A stretch of 64,000 nucleotides of DNA, from contig NC_087071.1 in NCBI RefSeq assembly GCF_963678635.1, positions 9,099,842-9,163,841 on the forward strand, written 5' to 3'. Below the pieces are notes generated by a model. That model was given only the letters and a program-made list of their open reading frames with translations, searched no databases and was not told the DNA's origin. Both the position numbers and the translations under genes were made by a program. This DNA comes from Symsagittifera roscoffensis (Eukaryota; Xenacoelomorpha; Acoela; Convolutidae). Of this stretch, positions 1-11,320 are shown one piece after another (the first letter of the stretch is position 1; every line of letters starts with the position of its first letter).

Positions 1-59
1 TCAAACAATTCCCAGTTGATACTCAGCTCTGAAAGAAAGACAAAAATCAAATTGTATTT

Positions 60-680
60 ATGACGAATCCTCTGCAAGTGTTTTCGACTTCGGAAACTGA
101 GCGAACGATAATCTATCAAACTTACATGAGAGAAACGATTGTCATTGTGCAGCAAAAACGGGCGAGAATGCCCTCTCCATTCAACGATTTGGCTTGTCGA
201 CGCTCAGACCTGGAGTATCGCGATTGGACTACTAAAAGACAAATGATGTTTAACAAATGCTTACTAAACCAGATCTTCCTTCCACGTTAGAGCAGGAAAC
301 GTACCCTTTACAGCTCCACAGAGACCGAATCCTGCCCTGCTTTGGACAAGACTTACGTCAACGACCCCGGATTTCTCGAGCAATCATCTCGAAAAATTCT
401 TTTTCGCTACGATTGTGTGACGATTCCCTTGTATGAAAACCAGGAAGGGTATTTTAGGGACTTGGCAGAGCGTGTGTCTTACTGGGACATCGATTCAACG
501 ATGTCAATCTCCTCCCGACTCAACTGCAGACGTGACAACATTAACAATACCAATCAGCTGCTCGTCACAGCCCTCCGACAATGATGTTGAATCAGCTGCT
601 CTCAAATAACTCCAGAGACGCCACCAGTAGCAACTTGCTATGCATCCAAGAACCGTAAAGTTGTATTCAATCAGTTTTAA
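60..680 (+). pseudogene. Broken copy of the Maverick accessory gene found intact at 55440-56084
   Basis: Translated pieces in several frames line up in order with the intact 214-residue protein encoded at 55440-56084. Shared stretches include an N-terminal RTIIYQTY block, SPFNDLA, a WTTK segment, EQSxRKILFxYDC, a PLYENQEG block and a C-terminal CYAxKxRK ending. Reading is broken by a stop near 288 and by frame changes before 342 and after 584; the natural end is near 680. No function is known for the family. The copy shows that a second Maverick once lay at the left edge; the rest of it is outside the window or unrecognisable. Confidence 0.8.
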
Positions 681-2498
681 GAAATCTTTTGAAAACTCGT
701 GTTTTGATTTATTAAAATTATGGAGCTCATTTTGATTTGATGTGTTGCTTTCACTTTTTATCAAATCAGTTTGATTTCAGTTTGTATGTAATCTCCTCTA
801 CTCCAATCTAATTTATATTCAATTGATTTACTGTCAATTGGGTCAATTAAGTTTTTGTGTGTTCTTTTCAACCAAATTTAGAAAGAGATTTAGTGAAAAA
901 AATTTCTAAAGAGATTGATAGCGTATCAAGTAGAATGTCCATCAAAGTCTTTTTTTAAATTAGAATGATAAAAAAGAAATTCATAGCAAATCATTGGAAA
1001 CAAAATTTTAGGTTAATTTTTAATTTCTTAAGTTTTTTTACTTTTCTTTTTATCACAAATACACAAGTCATTTCTCACTCTACCAATAATCCAGATGTTA
1101 CAAAAATACTCCCAATGGCTTGCCCTACTATAGGAGAACAGAAAGGGTCATCATTACGATGCGTCTATCTTTATCAGGTCAAAAAATATCGGGTTCAGAA
1201 CCTTGAGTTAGTCAAAATCCTATTTTTAGAAAAATATGATTATTTCAAGAATGATACTTTTACAAAAAAATCAGCAGAATCTTTTATTCCAAACCAAAAA
1301 ATTTTGACGCTCTGAGCCTATGGTTCTATCCAAGTCATTCGATTAGCTTCGATTAACTTTAAAAAATTTTATTATATATTTAGTTCAAAAAACCAAAATT
1401 TGAAAAAAAGAAAGTTAACCATGGAAGAGTTGTTTTTAAGCAAAAAAAATGCGCTTTTTGCGATGCCCGTCCGAAGGACGAAATTTGTTTCCGAGAACTT
1501 GCTGGATAAAAAAATCAATTTCGACACGTAAGGGAAAATACACTTTTTCGAAAAATTATCTCTAGATCTTCTCAACAAAATTTCATTGTGTTATAACACT
1601 TGTCTGATCCATTAAAAGCTTTATTGAACAGTTTGAATATTTTGTGAGTAATTTCCATTTTTTTATGTTCAATTTTTGTTCAAATTTTTTCAGATTTTTT
1701 CAAATTTTCACATCAATTTTTGAAGGTTTTTTACCATCACAGTTTATGAACAAAAAGAAAAATTAGCTAAGCTACTGGCTTGCCCAGCTGTAGGAGAACG
1801 TAAACGACCCCCATGACTATGGCTGTAAGTCTACTTTATCTTGACTTATGAGTCAATGAGTGCGTTATAACTCAATGAAAAATTTTTATCAAAAAAAAGT
1901 TCTCAAATAGTTTTTTTCAAAAATTCAAAACAATTTTTAGACTTTGATTTGCCGGGAAACCCATACACTTCTTTAGAATACCTCTTCATAGCCTAGGGAT
2001 ATTGATTCATTGCCGAGTCATTGCCAATAAAAGTTGGTTTTATCATTTTTTACTCCTTTCAACAATTTATTTTTATCTTACTTTTAGTATCGATACTGAA
2101 ATTAGAGGAATAAACCGGAAAAATAATAATATTTTCCGGATAAAAGAATCACACCATGAAGTTTTTACGAGATTTTAAACAACTTTTGATCATTTCACTC
2201 GGAGAGGGCTATTAAACGGTTATTTAATTGGCTTGAAGAAAAGCCGAAAAATCGATAATTAAAACACGTTCAAAAGAGGCAATTATTTTGGATGACGGAT
2301 TTTGTAACCTTTTTTTCTCGAACTATAGGTTGATAATCTTTGTAAAAAAACTCTTCCAAATTTGGGGTAAAAAGTTTATCCTTTCAATATGTTAAAAATT
2401 AATTCTGTTTTTTTTATATCAACCGTTTCTTATTGAGGAAGAAAAATGTGTGATTATAAATTGTTTAATATGGTCTTCTCGACAGTAAAAAAACTCGT
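681..2498. other. AT-rich stretch, no supported gene
   Basis: No recognisable gene. A 116-codon open frame at 965-1315 (+) begins with a hydrophobic, signal-like stretch but resembles nothing I know and may be chance in AT-rich DNA. A short motif of the form GCTTGCCC..CT.TAGGAGAAC occurs at about 1119 and again at about 1776, suggesting two relics of one dispersed repeat. Confidence 0.4.
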
Positions 2499-2698
2499 NN
2501 NNNNNNNNNNNNNNNNNNNNNNNNNNNNNNNNNNNNNNNNNNNNNNNNNNNNNNNNNNNNNNNNNNNNNNNNNNNNNNNNNNNNNNNNNNNNNNNNNNNN
2601 NNNNNNNNNNNNNNNNNNNNNNNNNNNNNNNNNNNNNNNNNNNNNNNNNNNNNNNNNNNNNNNNNNNNNNNNNNNNNNNNNNNNNNNNNNNNNNNNNN
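2499..2698. other. Assembly gap (200 N)
   Basis: Exactly 200 unknown bases, a usual placeholder length, so the true gap size is probably unknown. Confidence 0.99.
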
Positions 2699-3280
2699 AA
2701 GTGATTTTCAAATAAAGGACATGTTTTCAAAATGTTCCGTGCTGTACCTGAAAAATGCAACAAGGATATGCAATATGTTACCATTCTTAGTTTTATCAAT
2801 CAAACACACAAAATAGAAGATAGAAAAAACTACGTTCTGGTACGACTTTCTTTATTCGTATTTTGCACATTTGTATTATACCAGAGAAGCAATAGCTTCT
2901 TTTGAATCTCGAATCCTGTTCGCATCTCAAGACTTTGAATCAGAAAAATTCAAAAGTCAGCTGGAAATCACAAAAGTGTGATCTTTATGTTTTTTTTTAT
3001 GTCAACTTAAAGTTTAGTTGCTAATTCTAATGGAACTTGCTTCTTGTAGTACCAGAACTTTTGATTCAGACTTTTATTGAGCGACAAGTTTACCTTTTAC
3101 CCCGCTCTTGACGCAAGATATTTTTTTTGGAACGCAAAAGCAAAATGCACATATACAGGCAAAAAAATTGACGACAGCGATTGGTTTTTTTTTTCTTCAA
3201 AAAGCCTTTCAGAATGAATTCTGCTCGTTTGGCAGGCGACAACTATTCTTTTTTCTCCCATTGTAGTTTAGGGTAACTTC

Positions 3281-3702
3281 CCAAATGGCATAATTCTCAA
3301 ATGGCATAAAAGTAAGAACTTTTCCCAAATGACATAAACTTCAAGTTTTTTTTGTAACTTGAACGTTTTGTATCAATTTTTAAATACTAAAATTTTGTCA
3401 GGAGTAAAAAAATGTGAGCAAGAATGGGAATTAATTGCTTTCAAACAAATTTACGCAACAAATTTGTCAAAAAAATTTACCACAAGAAGCTTATTTATAA
3501 CCGCAATCTTATGCTTCTTGCTAAAATTTTACAACTTTTTCAAGATGAAATGTCAATCAACATTTGAGTTGAAAGTTTGGCTTAATTTCTCACATTGTTC
3601 ACGAAAAAATTGATCTCGATATTTTCAATGCAACTGTTGCATGAAATTTATGCCATTTGGGAAATTTTTCGTCTTTATGCCATTTCGGAATTATGCCATT
3701 GG
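3281..3702. mobile_element. MITE/foldback element with about 58-base inverted ends
   Basis: The left end (3281-3338) contains three spaced copies of an AAATGGCATAA/AAATGACATAA-like motif. Its approximate reverse complement lies at 3646-3702 with the same spacing. The interior is AT-rich and has no transposase-like frame, so this is best read as a small non-autonomous DNA element. No target duplication is certain. Confidence 0.7.
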
Positions 3703-4147
3703 AGACGTAATCGTACTTTAGCAAAAAAAACAATTATAATTCAACAACGATCTGTGGTTTTACTATTTTGAGGCAAAATAAAAAAGCCATGATATGAGCT
3801 TCAACTTTGGTTTTTTAAAATTTTCTAAATTTTTGCGTTAATTTTTTCTCCTGAAAACAAATATCCTCCATTAATTGCTGAGATAAACTTTCATCTTCCC
3901 TGGATTTTGGAACATTTTTTTCTAGAATTTAAAAATAAGAATTTTTACATTAGCGCAACTGAAGTGATCCCAGTTTTACAGAAAGCGAGTTTTGGTTCTT
4001 GGGTCGTAAAATGCGGAATTCAACCAGCCTACAGACATTCTTTCCTCACCGCTGTTCGTGTTTTGAGAATTTGCAAAATGTAACCAAATCTGCTTCAAAA
4101 GCGTTAGTTGATGAAACTTTTAGCAAAATTTTTGATACACTAAATTA
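3703..4147. other. Intergenic AT-rich DNA
   Basis: No gene, repeat or structured element seen here. Confidence 0.4.
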
Positions 4148-4718
4148 GTGGACAAAATTAGGCGCAAATTCAGGTTTTTTTCCTCTAAAATGCCTCTTTT
4201 CAAGGATGATTTGGACAACTTTCACTGGGAAATTGAACAAAAGCTTACAAAGACCAAGAACAATTCATCAGAGCTGCTTTCTATCAACTTATTCAATTTT
4301 TTTTTCAAAGACTTGTAAACAGGGTCAGAAAATGAGAAAATGTCAGATTCTATCACTGGCAGTAAGTTTTTCAATCCGCGTGAAAAAAAAACAAGTTACA
4401 ACCAAATTCAGCAAAAGTTTCACTATGAGTGTTTCTTTTTCTCACTGAGAATGTTTCATGTCGCATGGGCAATTTTTTCACTCTGCTTGTTGGAGAATGA
4501 ACCCACTACGAAATCTATCGCAAATGAAGAAATCTGGCAATTTGAGACCCGGTTTACTTTGGCTAGTCTATGAAACCAAATGTTGACATTTTCATTAGGG
4601 GTAGTTTTGATCATTTTCTCTCGGTCCATGTGAAGTTTTGGTGGACGTTGTCCAAAACTATCCTCAAAGACAAGTATTTCAGAGAAAAATACCTGAATTT
4701 GCGCCTAATTTTGTCCAC
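4148..4718. mobile_element. 571-bp MITE with perfect 28-base terminal inverted repeats and TA target duplication
   Basis: Positions 4148-4175 and 4691-4718 are exact reverse complements over 28 bases, starting GTGGACAAAATTAGGCGC. The dinucleotide TA flanks both ends, which is the target duplication made by Tc1/mariner-type transposases. The interior has several short open frames but no DDE/DDD signature, so it is likely non-autonomous. The perfect repeats suggest a fairly young insertion. Confidence 0.85.
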
Positions 4719-4839
4719 TAGTGTTGTGCGTTTTCAATTTCTAACAGCATACATTGGGCGGCCTTAAAAACGCAACAATCATTTTTCAATGAGCCAAAAA
4801 TCTTTAAAGAAGAAAGTTTCGTGATTTGCAAAAAAAAGC

Positions 4840-5430
4840 AAGCTGCATGCTCTAATAAACAGAAACAAAGTTTGACAATTTGTCTAGAACTTAAGCTGGA
4901 AAAAAATGTTAGAAAAAGGCTTGTTTTGTCTATTTCTTGTTTTTTGGAACTAAGTTTTGTGATTGGCTTAATCACAATTATAGTAAATCATTTTTTAAAA
5001 CATCAACAAACGAAACAAAACTGAAGGTTACGCCATAAACATATCTTTTGTCATTAAATAAAAACTGAATTTTGCGGTATATTTGGTGTCAAGCTTGCAA
5101 AGAAACTGGAATGTACTTAAAACTCAATTTTAAAACAAAAGCTGAAATATGATCAAATTTGCCGGATTGATGCGTTTTAATGTCGCGCACTATATTTGAA
5201 AACAGCTAGTCTTTTCAAACTGAATAGAACAGCCATTTTGTCCTAATTAGTTTCGGAGGTATTCTTGCTAAGGAAACATCTTCGCAAAAAACTAATAATT
5301 TGCGTTTATGGGTATAAATTGGTCCTTCAAAAACTGATGAGTTTGACTCCCTATCTTGTAGAAAAACGAATTACAAAAAATTTGAAAGCCTGACTTGGTA
5401 CAGCGTCACTGAACGGCTGAAAAACTGTGA
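4840..5430 (+). repeat. Dispersed repeat, copy 1
   Basis: About 0.6 kb that reappears, diverged, at about 10260-10800 in the same orientation. Shared blocks include GAACTTAAGCTxGAAAAAAA, TGATGCGTTTTA.TGTCGCGCA and CTTGGTACAGC.TCACTGAACGGCTGAAA. No coding sense; type unknown. Confidence 0.75.
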
Positions 5431-7028
5431 TTAAAGTTGCGTTGGTAAGTGAAATAAACAAACAGAAGAACTGTACTAATAAGTATTTCGGATATTGAAC
5501 CCTGTATTCCGTGCACAGGGTTGTCATGAGCTGACCCTTGTCGAATTTTATGGTGTATTGGCCAATACTCTAATTTTTGTTGTTAGTACTTCAAGGCAAA
5601 TATGACTTTTTTGACGCCAGACCAAGTTCCTTGCAAACCTGGCTCCTTGCAAATATTCTCATTTTGAATATACAACCTTATATCTTAAACAGTTACAGAG
5701 AAATAGCAATTTGTGTAGAAAAAAAATCATTCAATTGCTATATTTCAAAATCTTCTATATTGCTAAATTGTTATTCGAGCTCCCGGATAAACACTATTTT
5801 GCAAGAAACCTACTTCCAGCTATATTGCAAGATATCCCTCCTTGATCAAATCAGGTAAACTAAAGCTTGCGAATGTACATCCACCAGCTGTCAAACGAAA
5901 TAATTTGCCAAGCGCAAACCAGATTAGTTGCTCATAACTGATATAATCTTTGTTTTTACTTTCCAAAAAAGCTATCGAGGAATTCAACTGAGTGTGTCAA
6001 AATTCTTTATCAGTAGGTGAATAAATTTTTTTTTAGATTTCCACACTTTTATTAAGTTTTTTATTTAGTTTTTCAACTATACTAGGAAAAGAAGTAACGC
6101 AACAAAACAAAAAATGAGATGAAAATTTTGAAAAGACAAAAAAAATTGGCTACTACTATGTTAAATTCTGCCCTTAAATAATTATATGCCTAGTTAAAAA
6201 AAAGTTTGAGATTAAAAAACAACTAAAGTAAGCTCATTTTTCAAAGCTTTCATTGAAAAATTGATAGCCGTTTTCTAAGTCGCATCTCTCGAAGAATGAA
6301 ATGAAAATTTTCAGTACTTACTGGTTTTGTGCGGATCGAAATCTACGAATTTTGTTTTTAGGTGCAAGGGGCTTTCAGTCTGTCAGATTTCAATTTGTTT
6401 TCTGTTTCAGTTCATGAGTCAGGCAAAAATGTGTTTCTAACGTTTTGTATTCACACAAAGAATGAAACGAGTTTTGAAAATTGTTTGGTTCTGTTACTTT
6501 TTTTTTCCAGTATGTTTTGATTTTTCTACTCTGCGTTACATTTTTTCACCTTCATGGTTTCAAAATACGCTCTCCCTGATACTCCTATATTTGAAAAAAA
6601 AACTTACTACCATTACTCATCGCATGTTTTTGTTTCAGTTTCTGAATATTTTTCCAGATAAGGATATTTGTAGTTTTGTTTAAAAAACCAAGATTCAAAA
6701 TGTGTTTATTGAAAATTTGTTGCGAAACAAATGTTTTTAAATTGAAAGAATAAAATTTTTTGCACAAAAATAAAGAAAATAGTACATCGAAAAATCCATT
6801 CACGCTTAAATAATCAAATATTTTTCAATAAATACACTACAATATGTTTTTTAATAGCTCACGTCGATCTATAAAAGTGGTTGTTTTAGATTTTTTTAAA
6901 CTAAAATGAGCCTACTATCATCAAAATTTTTTTAACGTAATAGGAACTGAAAACAAAATTATATACTGATAACAAATTTTCGGCCAAACTATTGAACCCA
7001 CGTTTGAAACAACCGACAGACTTTGGAA
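5431..7028. other. AT-rich stretch, no supported gene
   Basis: No coding sequence or clear repeat recognised. It would be upstream sequence or an intron of the host gene whose first coding exon starts at 7029. Confidence 0.4.
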
Positions 7029-7141
7029 ATGGGAAACTGCGACGCCGATTTAGTTAGCTGTGTATATGCAACAGTAATATGTGGAATGGCTTGTATTTTT
7101 CTGGTAATTGCTTTTTCGCCCTGCTTTGTAGCATATGTGGG
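7029..7141 (+). CDS. Probable first coding exon of a host four-transmembrane protein
   Basis: The ATG at 7029 has a good start context (G at -3 and +4), an in-frame stop lies just upstream, and a consensus donor GTAAGT begins at 7142. The exon encodes 37 residues: a short cysteine-containing head beginning MGNCDADL, then a hydrophobic segment (about residues 12-37) fit for transmembrane helix 1. Gly-2 could be an N-myristoylation site (inference). The exon ends with two bases of a codon, which the exon at 31685 completes as glycine. Together with 47341 and 47932 this suggests a tetraspan protein of the claudin/PMP22/clarin kind, but the family is not proven. Confidence 0.5.
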
Positions 7142-7967
7142 GTAAGTAACTTCTTGCATGGTTTTGGACAACCTCATTCACAACAGGATTTGCTTCCAAA
7201 TATAATTTTACGCTGTCCTTGTTTTCTAAGGCTTTGCTTGGACCGCGGAAAAGATTTTCTGGAGGTTGAAAATCTTGAAAATGATTAAACCGTGTGAAAT
7301 TTTGTATCTTCTTTAATTAAATCTTCCTAAAATTTTTTTAGGTGCCAGTTAAAAAAGTTAGTACTAGCGCAAAGATGGCAATTTTGTTCTTCTTCTGAGT
7401 GATGTTTGAGTTTTCAATGAAAGATCTCCAATTTTAACAGGAGGCCTAAAGACTTCAATATGATATTAAAAAACTGGTTTCATTATGAAAAATGTTAGAT
7501 AGAGATCAAAGTTATAGAAATGTAAGTAAAAAAAATTGAGGTAAACAAGCGGTGCCTGCTGACCCGCATGTAATTATATTTGTTATAGACTTCCGGTAAG
7601 CAGGCTTTGAATTAGGACAAGGAAAAAGTTTCCAATGTTCTAGGCTAGGTAATAGATTATATCATGACTGAAGACACAAGGTTGAGATTATAGGATGGTA
7701 GGTGTCAAAAAAATTGGGGTGCCCGAAATCTTTTATTAAAGCAATACTTAGGATCCTCCACCCAATATTTAAGCTCGTATGTTTTCAGATATGGGATAGT
7801 TTTTTTCTTGAAAAATTTTGGGATCGTTAGTTTCAAAATATTTCTATTTTTAAATCATTTAATGAAGTTTTGGAAAAAACATCAAGTAATACAAGATAAA
7901 ACTAAATTCAAAAAGTCAATAACGGGTAACTCATTGCATCGTATAAAAATATACAAAATAATTTACT
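7142..7967. other. Presumed intron, nothing recognised
   Basis: AT-rich DNA downstream of the donor at 7142 with no gene or repeat identified. Confidence 0.35.
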
Positions 7968-8360
7968 TTCACCAAATGAGTTAGTGCGTTCATAACGAGG
8001 TCAAACTGTGCACTGGATAGTCGCACAATTTTGTTCCTGTATAATCCTGGATTCCAGAGACAAGTATTTAAACATGTTCCAAAAAATATGTGGATTCCAT
8101 TAACAAGATTTACGCACATTCCGCGTACATATACTTGTTCCGCAACAAACAAATATAGCTTGTTGTTCTGGATTCCGCAAAATGTAATTGGAAACCGCAA
8201 ATGTAAGTCAGAAATTTGTTTATTACTGAACTTCCATATGCACTTGCGGAGTTTAAAAGGAAGGATCTAATCATTGCCAGCGGAATCCACGAACAAATCT
8301 TAAAACATTGGTTAGCTAAACCGATGGATGTCATTCTTTAATATTTGCAAGCAGTTTTTG
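7968..8360 (+). repeat. Dispersed repeat D, copy 1
   Basis: Diverged match to 37900-38400 in the same orientation. The best shared block is the AGCGGAATCCACGAACAA segment followed by AATATTTG some 50 bases later. Both copies are rich in GGATTCC/GGAATCC. Confidence 0.75.
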
Positions 8361-8846
8361 GGATCATAATTTTGGAAACTCAACACCAGACAAATTCATT
8401 GTGTTATTTCACTATTAGGTTGACATATCGCCAAACTAGGTCAGTATTTGGGATTCAGTATTTGAGATTCAGTATTTGGGGCGAATTCGAACCATTTTGC
8501 TCACAGGGAGTAGATGATCTATTTAACTAATTTGAGTAAATTGGTATTAGATAAAAATTACCCAAACTTGAATTACAGCAGAAATTGAATTGCTTGAAAT
8601 GAACTTTTGAATAGGTTTACAGGAATTGAGATTGATGACAAGAATTAAAATTGAAAGAAATCTTTGTAAGAAGTGAGATTGAAGCCGGGTATGTTTGACT
8701 GGTATTGAGATGAGATCGAAATTGGGTGTGATCAACAGGAATTGAGATCGAACGTTTGGCATTCCAACTGGTAGCTGATTGACGTAGTAAAAAAAAAGAT
8801 ATATTTTTAAACGATACTACTCATACTTTTAAATAAACGGAATCCG
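8361..8846. repeat. Degenerate short-period repeat with GAATTGAGATCGAA-like units
   Basis: Between about 8560 and 8775 words of the form (A/G)AATTGAGAT(C/T)GAA recur at irregular spacing, ending in a segment like CTGGTAGCTGATTGA. A similar stretch lies at about 40370-40480, so it appears to be the distal part of the same dispersed family as repeat D. The other bases show nothing. Confidence 0.45.
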
Positions 8847-8945
8847 CAAACAAAATGCGGATTCCACTTACAGCTTGCGGATTCTACTTATAGTTTGCGG
8901 ATTTCACTCACAGTTTGCGGATTCCGCTTACAGTTGCGGATTCTG
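8847..8945. repeat. Short tandem array of about 21-base units carrying TGCGGATTCC
   Basis: Four to five imperfect units of the form TGCGGATTCCxCTTACAGTT in a row. The core GCGGATTCCGC is nearly its own reverse complement and is scattered through 8150-9200 in both orientations. Confidence 0.75.
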
Positions 8946-9686
8946 CAACAGCTCAGTTCAACTATACACATGTCTCATTGTTTGTTTTTGTTTTCCACAA
9001 AGTGTTCTGGATTCGACAAATACGGTTGCGGAATCCGCAAATTTGCCTTTTTTGGAGCGAATATGGAAGGGTACATGTTTTAGGTATTTGTTTGTGGAAT
9101 CCAAAAAAACAGCAAAGATTAAAAAATTGTAGCAATATTGCGGATTCCGTGACAAATCTGATTTTGGCCTGTTGCGGAATCCGCTTACAAAGCACAGAAA
9201 GCACAGTTTCGCCTCGTAATGCTGCGGACATTTTTATTGTTCGAACCATTTTTCACAAAGTCAAGGCTGATGTATGAAAACCATTGTTTTGAAGTTAACG
9301 CGTTGAATAAAAAGAACTGAGTTCTTTCTTTTTTTATATATTGTAACCATACGAATTACTGTTCAGACTTCTCTGTTTGCTGATAATAAGTTGGTTGCTT
9401 CATCGATTTCTTTTTGTTACTTTGCCGTCGGTCCATCTCCAGACCGTTCCAGAAGTCGTCTTTCAATTCCTTTGCTGCTAATTTTGAATTTGTTTGAATT
9501 GTTGTCATAACAGCAATTTTTACTACTACAGAAACAGATTATCTGGAGGGAGCCAATACAAAATTGCAACAAAATTGTGGAAAAAAAATCATTTTTGTTG
9601 GATTTTGAATGATTCCATGAAGTCATTCATACTCAGTTTTTCCCAAATCCTTCTGTTTTTTGATTGCTTACAGTCGTATAAATTTG
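8946..9686. other. Non-coding stretch with scattered GCGGAATCCGC motifs
   Basis: More copies of the GGAATCCGC/GCGGATTCC word at about 9028, 9093, 9139 and 9175, then plain AT-rich DNA to 9686. The open frames here overlap one another in several frames and look like chance. Confidence 0.4.
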
Positions 9687-9850
9687 TGTCCGCATGAGCT
9701 AAGAAAAATGAGTCCGAGGCCATCTTCTTTTGTTCAAATTCATTCACATTGCAGATTTTTCAAACAAAGTGTAGTGAAGCTCCAGCTGTTTCAACTTGGT
9801 GTCCTGCAGTATGAAAAACTCGACAACTTTGGGTTTCCTCTGCTCTTATG
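9687..9850 (+). repeat. Short direct duplication, copy 1
   Basis: About 160 bases repeated at 10797-10960 in the same orientation, about 1.1 kb apart, sharing for example GTGTAGTGAAGCTCCAGC and CTGCAGTATGAAAAA. Non-coding. Confidence 0.8.
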
Positions 9851-10259
9851 TAAACCTTAGCAACTCAACTTCATACATTTTTTTCTCACAGTTACTTCAT
9901 TTCAATCTGATTTTTAATGAACGTCTCTCTGATTTTGTCCTTTTTCTGCTATTCATAGCAAAAACTACCTGAAGTTTTCATTGATTCTGATACCAATCTC
10001 TATTAGCATCAACCCATGACTGTAGAAAAAAGTTGGAGCAGAGTTATCACTGATCCATTTCCAATCTCGAAACAAGAAAACAGCTTTACCTGAGTATGTT
10101 TCACAAATTAATTCTCTGTTTTTTTTTTAAATTTGATCGATGGATTGCCGATTCTCAATTAAATGTTTGCCGGTTGTAGCTTGGAACATCTTCAAATACT
10201 GGAATATTGAATTTTCTAGTATTTTTATTCAAAGTTTTAAAAAGTACGTTTCGAGATGT

Positions 10260-10800
10260 GCCTGCTCTAAACAGAAGCAAATCTTGACGATTTGGCTTGA
10301 ACTTAAGCTTGAAAAAAAATGTTAGAAAAGTGTTTCTTTGGTCTATTTTCATTTTTTGAACAAAATTTAATAACTTGATTTAATCACAATTCTAGAAAAC
10401 TACTGACATTTTAACATAAACAAACGAAACAAAACTGAAGGTTTAGCCATAAAGACATCTTTTTTCGTTAAAGCTTGAAAAAAATTGGAGTCTATTTAAG
10501 AATGAATTGTAAAACAAAATCTGAAATATGATCAATTTTGCCTGATTGATGCGTTTTATTGTCGCGCAATATATATTAGAAACATATAGTTTTTTAAAAT
10601 TATATAGAATAGCCAATTTATAATAATTAGTTTCGGACGTATTCTTGCTCAGGAAACCTCTTCGCAAAAACAATTTGAGTTCATCGTCATAAATTGGTTC
10701 TTCGGAAACTGATGAGTTTGATTCCCTTTCTTGCAGAAAAACGAAGCACTAAAAATTTGAAAGCCCTACTTGGTACAGCATCACTGAACGGCTGAAAATC
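10260..10800 (+). repeat. Dispersed repeat, copy 2
   Basis: Diverged direct copy of 4840-5430. It joins directly onto the short duplication at 10797, so the two repeats may be parts of one composite unit. Confidence 0.75.
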
Positions 10801-10960
10801 CGCAAGAACTAAGTAATGTGAGTCCCTTTCCATCTTCATTTGTTCAAATTCATTCACATCGCAGATTTTTCAAACAATGTGTAGTGAAGCTCCAGCAATC
10901 TCAACTTGGTGTTCTGCAGTATGAAAAATTCGACAATTTTGGGTTTTCTCTGCACTTGTT
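10797..10960 (+). repeat. Short direct duplication, copy 2
   Basis: Second copy of 9687-9850, about 85-90% alike by eye. Confidence 0.8.
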
Positions 10961-11070
10961 TCTTGGTTGAATTATCGCAAAAATCAATCAATTGGAAAAT
11001 CTCCAAGAGATGAGAAAAATAGTGGTTTTTAATCAATTTTGTATAACAAATCGTTCATGATATATACTAA

Positions 11071-11277
11071 ACCAAAAATCAAATTAGCGATATAGTTAAA
11101 ATTTTGAAAAATGATATTCCGTTCCGAGAAGGATACAAACCACAGTTTACACATGGAATTTTTGAAATTTTGGCAATATCTACAAAACAATCTCCCACAT
11201 ACATCATCAAAGATCTCGAAAAAGAAGAATTTCTCGTTTTTGAGAGAGAGGGAGAGCTGAGAAAATGTTCAGATTGA
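11071..11277 (+). pseudogene. Maverick integrase, C-terminal fragment
   Basis: The translated segment contains DIPFREGYKPQFTHGIFEI and a PTYIIKDLEKEE block. These match the C-terminal DNA-binding region of the integrase at 60684-61904 (DIRFRKGYKQSF, PTYNLIDSN). The catalytic core is absent upstream, so the copy is truncated. It heads a + strand run of remnants in the same order as the main element: integrase, minor capsid, basic protein, major capsid, protease. Confidence 0.85.
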
Positions 11278-11320
11278 AAGTAAGTCACTTTTTAAATTGA
11301 ATTTTTATCTATCAGTTGTC

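Noticed and set aside
965-1315. A secreted host protein of 116 residues
   Set aside because: It has a signal-like start but no family, no splice sites of note and a composition expected from AT-rich non-coding DNA; not strong enough to call.
2419-2799. Open frames running through the N gap (also at 33204-33611)
   Set aside because: They are open only because unknown bases give no stops; there is no evidence for coding.
8847-8945. CRISPR-like array
   Set aside because: The units are directly tandem without unique spacers, and the context is eukaryotic.
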